Of a stretch of 41,121 nt of DNA, positions 17,530 through 24,332 are shown piece by piece. Source of the stretch: Eubacterium sp. CAG:180 (GTDB lineage: Bacteria > Bacillota > Clostridia > Oscillospirales > Acutalibacteraceae); contig HF993135.1 in the NCBI GenBank assembly GCA_000432435.1, positions 245,455 to 286,575 of the forward strand. The letters are read 5' to 3'. The notes under the pieces were generated by a model, which was not told where the DNA came from, made no database searches, and worked only from the letters and a program-made list of their open reading frames with translations. Every line of letters begins with the position of its first letter. Position 1 is the stretch's first letter. The position numbers and the translations under genes are program-made.

Positions 17530-17661
17530 CTGTTTAAATCATATTTCACTCAAAATTTGCCGACGGTACAATTTTGAAACAGCAGAAATCACCGGTTATA
17601 CCTGTCAGGGCAACACGGGACGCAGGGTGATTTTAAATAACTATTTGTTGCCTGAAAGGTT
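17530..17661 (+). promoter_or_regulatory. Structured leader upstream of iolG
   Basis: The 172-bp gap before iolG can fold into several helices. CTGTTT (17530-17535) pairs with AAACAG (17577-17582) and encloses CAAAATT (17551-17557) with AATTTTG (17570-17576). AAATCACC (17586-17593) pairs with GGTGATTT (17626-17633) around CCTG/CAGG (17601-17604, 17623-17626). In an alternative fold CAGGGCAACA (17606-17615) pairs with TGTTGCCTG (17646-17654) next to the ribosome binding site AAAGG. No known riboswitch class was recognised. The mutually exclusive pairings suggest translational control, but this was judged by eye. Confidence 0.45.
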
Positions 17662-17672
17662 ATGTGATAATT

Positions 17673-18686
17673 ATGTTAAAAATCGGCATCATCGGCGCAG
17701 GACGCATTGGCAAGGTGCATCTTGAGTCAATCTCCTACCACGTAAAAAATGCAACGGTAACCGCAATGGCAGATCCGTTTATGAACGAAGAAACCGAAAA
17801 GCTTATAAGAAGCTATGGGGTTTCAAAGGTGACAAAAGACTATAAGGACATTTTGAACGACAAGGATATTGACGCCGTTCTTGTCTGCTCCTCAACCGAC
17901 ACACACGCCGCAATTTCGATAGAAGCCATAAACGCCGGAAAGCACGTTTTCTGCGAGAAGCCGGTTGACCACTCTATCGAAAAAATCCAAGCCGTCGCAG
18001 ACGCTTTAAAGGAGCATCCGGATATTAAGTTTCAGGTGGGCTTCAACCGCCGCTTTGACCATAATTTTGCCGCTATACGCAAGGCTTATGACGACGGGAA
18101 AATAGGTGAAGCGCACATACTGAAAATTACCTCGCGCGACCCCGAACCGCCGAATCCCGCATACATAAAGGTGTCGGGAGGTATCTTCCTCGATATGACG
18201 ATTCACGATTTCGATATGGCGTGTTTCCTCACCGACAGCGACGTTGAAGAGCTTTATGTAAACTCCGCGGTGCTTGTTGACCCGGCCATAGGCGAGCAGG
18301 GCGACGTTGACACGGCAATCATAACCATGAAAATGGCAAACGGCGCTTTGGCGGTTATAGACAATTCGCGCAAGGCGGCTTACGGCTATGACCAGCGCGC
18401 CGAGCTTTTCGGCTCTAAGGGTATGGTTGCGACGAGCAACGACACCGTATCCTCGGCGGTAATATCAAACGCTGACGGCGTTACCGGCGAAAAGCCGCTC
18501 TTCTTCTTCCTTGAGAGATATATGGGCTCATTCTCCGAGGAAATGCGTCAATTCACAGAGGCGGTCATAAACGATACCGAGGTTCCCGTGGGTATTCACG
18601 CAGGCCTTCAGTCTGTAAAGATAGGTCTTGCCGCAAGAAAATCGGTAGAGGAACACAGACCCGTAAAGATTTCCGAAATACAGTAA
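17673..18686 (+). CDS. iolG: Inositol 2-dehydrogenase (Gfo/Idh/MocA family)
   Basis: A 337-residue NAD-dependent oxidoreductase. The Rossmann motif GIIGAGRIGKVH is at residues 4-15, the catalytic lysine in FCEKPVDHS near 95, and the conserved GGIFLDMTIHDFDMA near 170. It oxidises myo-inositol to 2-keto-myo-inositol, the first step of the pathway. I prefer ATG at 17673; a GTG at 17664 is in frame but only 4 nt from AAAGG. It is the last gene of the iol set, set apart by a structured 172-nt leader, so it may be expressed separately. A strong terminator follows. Confidence 0.9.
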   Translation: MLKIGIIGAGRIGKVHLESISYHVKNATVTAMADPFMNEETEKLIRSYGVSKVTKDYKDILNDKDIDAVLVCSSTDTHAAISIEAINAGKHVFCEKPVDHSIEKIQAVADALKEHPDIKFQVGFNRRFDHNFAAIRKAYDDGKIGEAHILKITSRDPEPPNPAYIKVSGGIFLDMTIHDFDMACFLTDSDVEELYVNSAVLVDPAIGEQGDVDTAIITMKMANGALAVIDNSRKAAYGYDQRAELFGSKGMVATSNDTVSSAVISNADGVTGEKPLFFFLERYMGSFSEEMRQFTEAVINDTEVPVGIHAGLQSVKIGLAARKSVEEHRPVKISEIQ

Positions 18687-18706
18687 TATAAATACCCAGA
18701 ATAAAT

Positions 18707-18754
18707 AAATCCCGAACAAAGGCCGCACATTTATAGGCCGTCTGTTCGGGATTT
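18707..18754. terminator. Bidirectional terminator between iolG and the L,D-transpeptidase
   Basis: AAATCCCGAACA (18707-18718) pairs with TGTTCGGGATTT (18743-18754), with an inner GGCC/GGCC pair, followed by TATTTTTAATTT. It also gives a U-tract for the convergent minus-strand gene. Confidence 0.85.
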
Positions 18755-18776
18755 TATTTTTAATTTAAGCGTTTAA

Positions 18777-20126
18777 TCATCTTCTCCACGGATTTGCGGG
18801 ATCGGGATCTGTCGGGTCCCAGCCGCGGCGACCGTCAGAGGCACTGATTTTAACCGCCGAGGGCTTCGGAAGAACAGTTCCTCCCCAGCTGTCATATATC
18901 ATAACCGTTGTTCCGAGCGGACAGCAATCATATATCCACTTGGCGTCAGCAGTTGTAAGTCTGACGCAGCCGTGAGAAGCAGCACTGCCGAGTTTATTAT
19001 AGCTCCTGTAAAGGAGCGTGGAATTGTCCTGCTTTGAATACGGTACGGAGTGAAAAAGTACCTTACCGACTATTCTCGTTGAATACTGCCCGTGAACGTT
19101 GCCCCTAAGCTCCTTCCAGCGATATTTTGCCGGAGTGTTGAAAACTCCGACGGGGGTTAAGCCGTCCGTTCCCACCGAGCACACAAAGGCTCTGTCCGGC
19201 ACGGTAAATTTACCGCTGTTATCCTTTGCATAAACCGTGATACAGTTATTCGTGCGATCAACCGCTATAAGATAAGGTGCATTGTGATTTACCGCCTGTG
19301 GGTGAAGATAATAGCTGTATAACGTACCGTTTGTGAGAGTATAGGCATTGCCGTCATAATATATGGGGCCGTTGTAATTTTTGTTCCAAACGCCGCCGTC
19401 AATGGCATTAAGAGTGTCACCGTAAACGTATGCACCGTTATAACCGAAATCTACAACACCGCCCGATACGACATACCAATCGTCACCGTATTTAACGAGA
19501 GTATTGGTGTCCCAGCGCAATATGCCGCCGTATACGTAATACCACGTGCCGTAATACTTGGTAAGACCGGTATAGCTCCAGTCAAGAACGCCTTCCTTTA
19601 CGTAATACCAAGTATCATAGTATTTGGTAAGGCCTGTGTAATTCCAATTAAGTACGCCTTTTTCGACGTAATACCATGTATCGTAATACTTGGTAAGGCC
19701 TGTATAATCCCAATTGAGTACGCCGTTTTCGACGTAATACCACGTACCGTAATACTTGGTAAGACCTGTATAATCCCAGTTAAGTACGCCGTTTTGCACA
19801 TAATACCACGTACCGTAATACTTGGTAAGGCCGGTATAATCCCAGTTAAGTATGCCGTTTTCGACGTAATACCACGTGTCGTAATACTTGGTAAGGCCGG
19901 TATAGCTCCAGTCGAGAACGCCGTCCTTTACGTAATACCAAGTGTCATAGTATTTGACAAGCCCCGTATATGAGCTGTCCTTTTCGCCGCCCTGCATATA
20001 ATACCATGTATTGCCTTCTTTTTTCAGTGAATCCTTTTCGGAGGCAAACGACGCCGTTGAAAATGCCCCGAGAAGTACCGATAGAAGCAGTATTATTGCC
20101 AAGATTTTTTGATATGTATTCTTCAT
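18777..20126 (-). CDS. Secreted L,D-transpeptidase (YkuD) with cell-wall-type repeats
   Basis: A 449-residue secreted protein. Residues 1-29 are a signal peptide (KNTYQK, a hydrophobic core, then cleavage near ASFA-SEK). Residues 53-206 hold seven nearly identical 22-residue units with KYY.TWYYV..GVL, followed by three or four degenerate units to about 275. They resemble choline- or glucan-binding repeats and probably bind the cell surface. The YkuD domain spans about 285-415 with the catalytic motif SHGCVRL (Cys387, His385) and an upstream VLFHSVPYS. It would form 3-3 crosslinks in peptidoglycan or attach proteins to it. The tail GWDPTDPDPANPW is rich in Pro, Asp and Trp. Confidence 0.9.
   Translation of the reverse strand: MKNTYQKILAIILLLSVLLGAFSTASFASEKDSLKKEGNTWYYMQGGEKDSSYTGLVKYYDTWYYVKDGVLDWSYTGLTKYYDTWYYVENGILNWDYTGLTKYYGTWYYVQNGVLNWDYTGLTKYYGTWYYVENGVLNWDYTGLTKYYDTWYYVEKGVLNWNYTGLTKYYDTWYYVKEGVLDWSYTGLTKYYGTWYYVYGGILRWDTNTLVKYGDDWYVVSGGVVDFGYNGAYVYGDTLNAIDGGVWNKNYNGPIYYDGNAYTLTNGTLYSYYLHPQAVNHNAPYLIAVDRTNNCITVYAKDNSGKFTVPDRAFVCSVGTDGLTPVGVFNTPAKYRWKELRGNVHGQYSTRIVGKVLFHSVPYSKQDNSTLLYRSYNKLGSAASHGCVRLTTADAKWIYDCCPLGTTVMIYDSWGGTVLPKPSAVKISASDGRRGWDPTDPDPANPWRR
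19509..19970. repeat. Seven tandem 66-bp repeats in the transpeptidase gene
   Basis: Seven in-frame 66-bp units encode residues 53-206. Neighbouring units differ mainly at third positions and at a few codons (YYD/YYG, VEN/VQN/VEK/VKE). High DNA similarity suggests recent expansion and possible copy-number variation. Confidence 0.9.
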
Positions 20127-20164
20127 TATTCCCTCCGAGAAAGCATTTGAAATGTAGTAATAAA

Positions 20165-20193
20165 ATTATATCTTTATTAAATGCCGTAGTCAA
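20165..20193 (-). promoter_or_regulatory. Promoter of the L,D-transpeptidase gene
   Basis: On the minus strand TTGACT (20188-20193) and TATAAT (20165-20170) with a 17-bp spacer, about 40 bp before the start codon. Confidence 0.75.
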
Positions 20194-20248
20194 GCACTTT
20201 CAGCGAGCATCATACAATCGTTTCATATTGTAATACAACAATTTGCTA

Positions 20249-20277
20249 TTGCAAACCAAGGCTTATCGGTATATAAT
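20249..20277 (+). promoter_or_regulatory. Promoter of the thiamine operon
   Basis: TTGCAA (20249-20254) and TATAAT (20272-20277), 17-bp spacer. Transcription would start near 20284, about 25 nt before the TPP aptamer. Confidence 0.75.
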
Positions 20278-20307
20278 AACAAAAGGTATTCAACCTATAA
20301 TTTAAAG

Positions 20308-20395
20308 TACAGGGGAGCTTGTTTTTGCAGGCTGAGAGGAAGTCATCAACTTCGACCCTTTTTCACCTGATGCGGATAATGCCGCCGTAGGAAGT
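20308..20395 (+). promoter_or_regulatory. TPP riboswitch (THI element)
   Basis: The conserved parts are in order: ACAGGGGAGC, GGCTGAGAGG, a P3 hairpin GAAGT/ACTTC, ACCCTT, ACCTGAT, GGATAATGCC and CGTAGGAAG. It precedes a rho-independent terminator and the thiamine operon. When bound to thiamine diphosphate it should favour termination at 20415-20456 and switch the thi genes off. Known class; identification from consensus motifs. Confidence 0.95.
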
Positions 20396-20414
20396 CACCC
20401 GAAAAAGACTTGTT

Positions 20415-20456
20415 AAACGGAGCTTCGCATTTTGAGTGAAAAGCTCCGTTTTTTCT
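20415..20456 (+). terminator. Riboswitch-controlled terminator
   Basis: AAACGGAGCTT (20415-20425) pairs with AAGCTCCGTTT (20441-20451), followed by a run of T. It lies 20 nt after the TPP aptamer and before thiW, as in transcriptional TPP switches. Confidence 0.88.
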
Positions 20457-20533
20457 TTTGTCAAAAATAAAAGTCGGACTGTGCACAAAAAAGGATGTGA
20501 AAATGCCCCGCGGGGAAAACGACGCGGCAAAAA

Positions 20534-20606
20534 GCAGGGGGAGCGCCCTGAGTTTTGTAATTTCAATGTTGCACCGTATGATGACAACACTGCTGCGATG
20601 GGAAGC
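20534..20606 (+). promoter_or_regulatory. Second TPP-like or variant aptamer-like stretch before thiW
   Basis: Between the TPP terminator and thiW the sequence again shows, in order, CAGGGGGAGC (20535-20544), CTGAG (20548-20552), CACC followed by GATGACAACACTGC, then TGCGATGGGAAG (20594-20605). The order and spacing resemble a degenerate THI element. CACTG followed by TGGGAAG also recalls part of cobalamin elements, but the rest of that consensus is not convincing. A GAGGC/GCCTC hairpin follows, without a U-tract. Whether this is a decayed duplicate, a variant ligand sensor or chance needs a covariance-model test. Confidence 0.35.
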
Positions 20607-20673
20607 CGTGTTCCGGCGTGAGAGGAGGCCAAAAAGCCTCGACCGATATAAAACTTTCTAAGGAGCAATTAAA

Positions 20674-21189
20674 ATGAAAAAAAATCAGGTTAAAAAGCTT
20701 GCCCTTGCAGGTATGTTTTGTGCGGTAGCCGTTGTCGGCAGTTTATTCTCTTTCCCGGTATTCGGCAGTAAGTGTGCGCCGATACAACATATGGTAAACA
20801 TTCTCTGCGCCGTACTTCTCGGTCCGTGGTACGGTCTCGGCGTCGCCTTTGCGGCATCTCTCATCAGAAATCTGCTCGGTCTCGGCAGCCTTATGGCTTT
20901 CCCCGGCAGCATGTTCGGTGCCCTCATATGCGGTCTCATCTATAAAAAGAGTAAAAATATTCCGCTTACCCTCGTGGGCGAGGTCGGCGGAACCTCTTTG
21001 CTCGGCGGTCTTTGCGCATATCCAGTAGCCGTATTACTCATGGGCAAAAGTGCCTCGGAGGTTGCTTTTTACGCATATATAATCCCGTTCTTCATCTCAA
21101 CCGCAGTCGGCTCGATTATTTCGGGAATTATTGTTTTCACGCTTAAAAAATGCGGCGTTCTTTCCAAAATGCAAAACGGATTGAAATAA
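20674..21189 (+). CDS. thiW: ThiW, thiamine-precursor ECF transporter S component
   Basis: A 171-residue integral membrane protein with about five or six helices and the compact form of ECF S components. Features include AGMFCAVAVVGSLFSFPVFGSKCAPIQH, spread over residues 12-39, and a central NLLGLGSLMAFPGSMFGA. ThiW is predicted from genomic context studies to import the thiazole precursor of thiamine. AAGGAGC precedes the ATG. It is the first gene after the TPP riboswitch and lies before thiM, which uses that precursor. No dedicated energising module is encoded beside it, so it presumably uses a shared ECF module. Confidence 0.85.
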   Translation: MKKNQVKKLALAGMFCAVAVVGSLFSFPVFGSKCAPIQHMVNILCAVLLGPWYGLGVAFAASLIRNLLGLGSLMAFPGSMFGALICGLIYKKSKNIPLTLVGEVGGTSLLGGLCAYPVAVLLMGKSASEVAFYAYIIPFFISTAVGSIISGIIVFTLKKCGVLSKMQNGLK

Positions 21190-21262
21190 AGCTTTATGTC
21201 AAGTCGTACCTCACGGTACAAAAAAATCGCACTTATATTATGAACCGAAAGGCCGTGAAAAA

Positions 21263-22084
21263 ATGTTCGGAGAAATGCTGCAAAATGTCAGAAAAAAAAG
21301 ACCGCTGATTCACAGTATAACAAATTTCGTTACGGTTAACGACTGTGCAAATATACTCTTGGCATGCGGTGCGTCACCAATAATGGCGGATGACGAAAGA
21401 GAGGCGGCGGAAATCACATCCGCGTGCGACGGGCTCTGCATAAACATCGGCACGCTTAGTTCTCGCACGATTCCCTCAATGCTTGCGGCAGGCAAAAAAG
21501 CCAACGAGCTTTGCCATCCCGTAGTTTTAGACCCGGTTGGCGTCGGGGCATCGCAATTCAGAACAGACACGGCATTTAAGCTTCTTAACAACATACACTT
21601 TTCGGTAATTCGCGGCAACATCTCGGAAATCAAGACATTGGCACTCGGAACAGGCTCCGCAAAAGGCGTTGACGCAGATATTGCCGACCGTTTTACCGAG
21701 GAAACTCTCGATAAAGCGGTAGCATTCGCAAAGAGCTTTTCGGAAAAGACCGGCTCGGTAATTGCAATTACCGGAAAAACAGACATCGTAGCCGATAAGG
21801 ACAGGGCTTTTGTAATAAGGAACGGTAACGATATGATGTCACTTGTCACGGGCACGGGCTGCCAGCTGTCATCACTCACCGCCGCATTTATCGCGGCAAA
21901 TCAAAACGACATACTGACGGCGGCGGCTTCTGCCGTCTCAGCCATGGGGCTCGCAGGCGAAACGGCATTCGGCAGGCTCTCCCCTCTTGACGGCAACGCT
22001 TCATACAGGAATTACATAATCGACGCTGTCTGCAATATGACACCGCAAGGATTGGAAGAAGGTGCAAAATATGAAATGCGATAA
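21263..22084 (+). CDS. thiM: Hydroxyethylthiazole kinase
   Basis: A 273-residue ribokinase-like ThiM. It begins LQNVRKKRPLIHSITNFVTVNDCAN, spread over residues 6-30 and typical of the family, has LDPVGVGAS near 92-100 and the anion-hole motif VTGTGCQLSS near 195-204 with the catalytic cysteine. It phosphorylates 4-methyl-5-hydroxyethylthiazole, the salvaged precursor, for ThiE. It overlaps thiE by 14 nt. Confidence 0.95.
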   Translation: MFGEMLQNVRKKRPLIHSITNFVTVNDCANILLACGASPIMADDEREAAEITSACDGLCINIGTLSSRTIPSMLAAGKKANELCHPVVLDPVGVGASQFRTDTAFKLLNNIHFSVIRGNISEIKTLALGTGSAKGVDADIADRFTEETLDKAVAFAKSFSEKTGSVIAITGKTDIVADKDRAFVIRNGNDMMSLVTGTGCQLSSLTAAFIAANQNDILTAAASAVSAMGLAGETAFGRLSPLDGNASYRNYIIDAVCNMTPQGLEEGAKYEMR

Positions 22085-22715
22085 AAAAAATATGCTTCTC
22101 TACGCCGTAACCGACCGTGCTTGGGTCGGCAAACAGACGCTTTGCGAACAGGTAGAAGCGGCATTAAAGGGCGGCTGCACCTGCGTTCAGCTTCGTGAAA
22201 AAGAGCTTTCCGATGCGGAATTTCTTGAGGAAGCGATTAAAATACATGAGATATGCAAGCACTACGGTGTACCGTTTATCGTCAACGACAATGTGGACAT
22301 TGCCGTCAAATGTCACGCCGAGGGAATTCACGTAGGCCAAGACGATATGAAGGCCTCCTGTGTTCGCGAAAGAGTCGGCGACGATATGATAATAGGAGTT
22401 TCCGCACATACCGTTGAAGAAGCCGTTGAAGCCGTTAAAAACGGTGCCGACTATTTGGGAGCGGGCGCGGTTTTCGGATCCTCGACAAAGCAAAATGCAG
22501 GCGCAATGAAAAAGGAAACGCTCAGAAGCATCTGCGAAGCCGTAGACATTCCCGTTGTTGCAATCGGCGGAATCAACGGCAAAAACTTAAAGGAACTATC
22601 TCACACGGGAATTGACGGTGTTGCTCTTGTCAGCGCGATATTTGCGGCAGACGATATCGAAAATACGTGTCGCGCGCTTCGCAATCTGACGGAGGAAACG
22701 GTGAAGTCAAAATGA
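22071..22715 (+). CDS. thiE: Thiamine-phosphate synthase
   Basis: A 214-residue TIM-barrel enzyme that joins HMP diphosphate and thiazole phosphate to thiamine monophosphate. Motifs QLREKELSD, FIVNDNVDIA, HVGQDDM and GAGAVFGSSTK are all present, with VVAIGGI at the phosphate site. ATG at 22071 is chosen because GGAAGAAGG lies 9 nt upstream; a GTG at 22062 is also in frame. The start lies inside the end of thiM, and the stop overlaps the HAD gene as ATGA. Confidence 0.95.
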   Translation: MKCDKKNMLLYAVTDRAWVGKQTLCEQVEAALKGGCTCVQLREKELSDAEFLEEAIKIHEICKHYGVPFIVNDNVDIAVKCHAEGIHVGQDDMKASCVRERVGDDMIIGVSAHTVEEAVEAVKNGADYLGAGAVFGSSTKQNAGAMKKETLRSICEAVDIPVVAIGGINGKNLKELSHTGIDGVALVSAIFAADDIENTCRALRNLTEETVKSK

Positions 22716-23377
22716 AACTAAGCGGAGCCGTATTCGATTTTGACGGCACTCTTTTTGATACAATGTCGGTATGGGACACCGCAGGAGAAGATTATTTAAA
22801 GCAATGCGGCAAAGTCCCGAGAGAAAACCTCTGTGAAGTGCTTAAACCCAAGAGCCTTTCGGGGGCAGCAGAATATCTCAAGAAAAATTACGATTTACCC
22901 TTATCTGTAAACGAAATAGTCGACGGCGTAAACAAAACGGTGGGCGACTTCTATCTCTGCGAAGCACAGCCGAAGAACGGCGTACGAGAATTTCTAACCG
23001 CTCTTCGCGAAATTAACGTGCGTATGTGCATTACGACAGCCGCGGAACGAAAGCTCACAGAGGGCGCACTTAAAAGATGCGGCCTTTTTGGATTTTTCGA
23101 CAAAATATTCACTTGCGGAGAAGTCGGGCACGACAAAAACGACCCGTACATATATTGCGAGGCGCTGTCGTTTCTCGGCACAAAAAAAGACGAAACTCTC
23201 GTCTTTGAGGATGCATATCACGCCGCAAAGACGGCAAAGGGAGCGGGTTTTTATGTGGCAGCGGTCTATGACAGCCGCGAAAAAGCTCCCGAAAAGATGA
23301 AAGCCGTATCGGACATTTACTTAAACAACTTTCTTTTCCCGAGCAACTTTATAAATGATATAAAAAAGATAAAATAA
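22712..23377 (+). CDS. HAD-superfamily phosphatase in the thiamine operon
   Basis: A 221-residue HAD hydrolase. Motif I is FDFDGTLFDT with nucleophile Asp9 and acid/base Asp11, followed by an alpha-helical cap (about 15-80), motif II TTAAERK near 108-114 and motif IV VFEDAYHAAKTAKGAG near 168-183. It resembles beta-phosphoglucomutase/phosphoglycolate-type phosphatases. The ATG overlaps the thiE stop by 4 nt, so it is coupled to thiE. A role as thiamine monophosphate phosphatase or in clearing damaged intermediates is suggested by position only. Confidence 0.85.
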   Translation: MKLSGAVFDFDGTLFDTMSVWDTAGEDYLKQCGKVPRENLCEVLKPKSLSGAAEYLKKNYDLPLSVNEIVDGVNKTVGDFYLCEAQPKNGVREFLTALREINVRMCITTAAERKLTEGALKRCGLFGFFDKIFTCGEVGHDKNDPYIYCEALSFLGTKKDETLVFEDAYHAAKTAKGAGFYVAAVYDSREKAPEKMKAVSDIYLNNFLFPSNFINDIKKIK

Positions 23378-23457
23378 CAAAACAGCGGCAAACCGGGGGC
23401 ACCACCTTTTGTCGCTCTATAAAAATAATGCTAAGCTTATAAAAAACGGAGGCAAAT

Positions 23458-24270
23458 ATGAAAACAGCATTATCAATCGCAGGCAGTGATTGCAGCGGAG
23501 GCGCCGGTATTCAGGCCGATCTGAAAACGATGACTATGAACGGAGTTTATGCCATGAGCGCCATTGCGGCCCTGACGGCACAGAACACCACCGGCGTAAC
23601 AGACATCTCGGAGGTATCTCCGGAATTTCTCAAGGAGCAGATTGACGCGGTATTCACGGATATACGACCCGATGCAGTTAAGACGGGTATGATTCCTACG
23701 GCAGCGTTAATTCGCGTGACAGCCGAAAGGCTGAAATTCTACGATGCTCAAAACATCATAGTGGATCCGGTTATGGTTGCGACCTCCGGCTCAAGGCTCA
23801 TGGAATCTCCGGCAGTTGCCGTGATGAAAAAGGAACTTTTACCGATTTCCACACTCGTAACGCCCAATATTCCCGAAGCCGCCGTGCTATCCGGCATGGA
23901 AATTAAGGACAAGGGCGATATGGAAAAGGCCGCAGCAAAAATTCATTCGGAATGCGGCTGCGCCGTGCTTTTAAAGGGCGGACACAGCATTGAGGACGCA
24001 AGCGACCTTCTCTATAACGAAAACGAGAGCTTTTGGTTCTACGGAAAGCGCATTGCCAATCCCAACACCCACGGCACCGGCTGCACGCTGTCAAGCGCAA
24101 TAGCCGCCAACCTCGCCAAGGGATACGATTTAAAAGCTTCCGTAAAGCTTGCCAAGGATTACATCTCGGAGGCACTCGCCTTTATGCTCGATTTAGGCAA
24201 GGGAAACGGTCCTATGAATCACGCTTTCATGCTTTCCGGCAAATACGCCGCAAAAAGCATCGGAGAATAA
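23458..24270 (+). CDS. thiD: Hydroxymethylpyrimidine/phosphomethylpyrimidine kinase
   Basis: A 270-residue ribokinase-fold kinase that converts HMP-P to HMP diphosphate. It opens ALSIAGSDCSGGAGIQADLK, contains VDPVMVATSG near 101-110 and ends with the ATP-site motif GTGCTLSSAIAA near 203-214. ACGGAGG precedes the ATG. It lies 80 bp after the HAD gene in the same direction. Confidence 0.95.
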   Translation: MKTALSIAGSDCSGGAGIQADLKTMTMNGVYAMSAIAALTAQNTTGVTDISEVSPEFLKEQIDAVFTDIRPDAVKTGMIPTAALIRVTAERLKFYDAQNIIVDPVMVATSGSRLMESPAVAVMKKELLPISTLVTPNIPEAAVLSGMEIKDKGDMEKAAAKIHSECGCAVLLKGGHSIEDASDLLYNENESFWFYGKRIANPNTHGTGCTLSSAIAANLAKGYDLKASVKLAKDYISEALAFMLDLGKGNGPMNHAFMLSGKYAAKSIGE

Positions 24271-24332
24271 AAAGTCAAAGTGATGAGCGGCTCTGCCGTT
24301 CGACGATCAACCTAATACAAAGGAGAAAAAAA

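Noticed and set aside
17601..17640. c-di-GMP-I riboswitch before iolG
   Set aside because: AGGGCAA and GGGACGCA are suggestive, but the helix that must separate them and the tetraloop-receptor parts are missing.
19598..19801. Open frames in other phases inside the 66-bp repeats
   Set aside because: They are by-products of the tandem repeat and have no initiation signals.
19509..19970. CRISPR-like array
   Set aside because: The repeats are contiguous 66-bp coding units in frame with a secreted protein, with no variable spacers.
20534..20620. Cobalamin riboswitch before thiW
   Set aside because: CACTG followed by TGGGAAG matches part of the class, but the upstream and downstream boxes do not fit; the TPP-like reading is slightly better and is kept only as tentative.
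20436..20661. Short plus-strand open frames between the TPP terminator and thiW
   Set aside because: They have basic, low-quality composition, no good ribosome binding site, and lie in an RNA leader.
24033..24332. 100-residue N-terminal extension of ThiC in an open frame overlapping thiD
   Set aside because: The thiD frame is clearly coding there, and a GGAG site with the family N-terminus starts ThiC at 24333.
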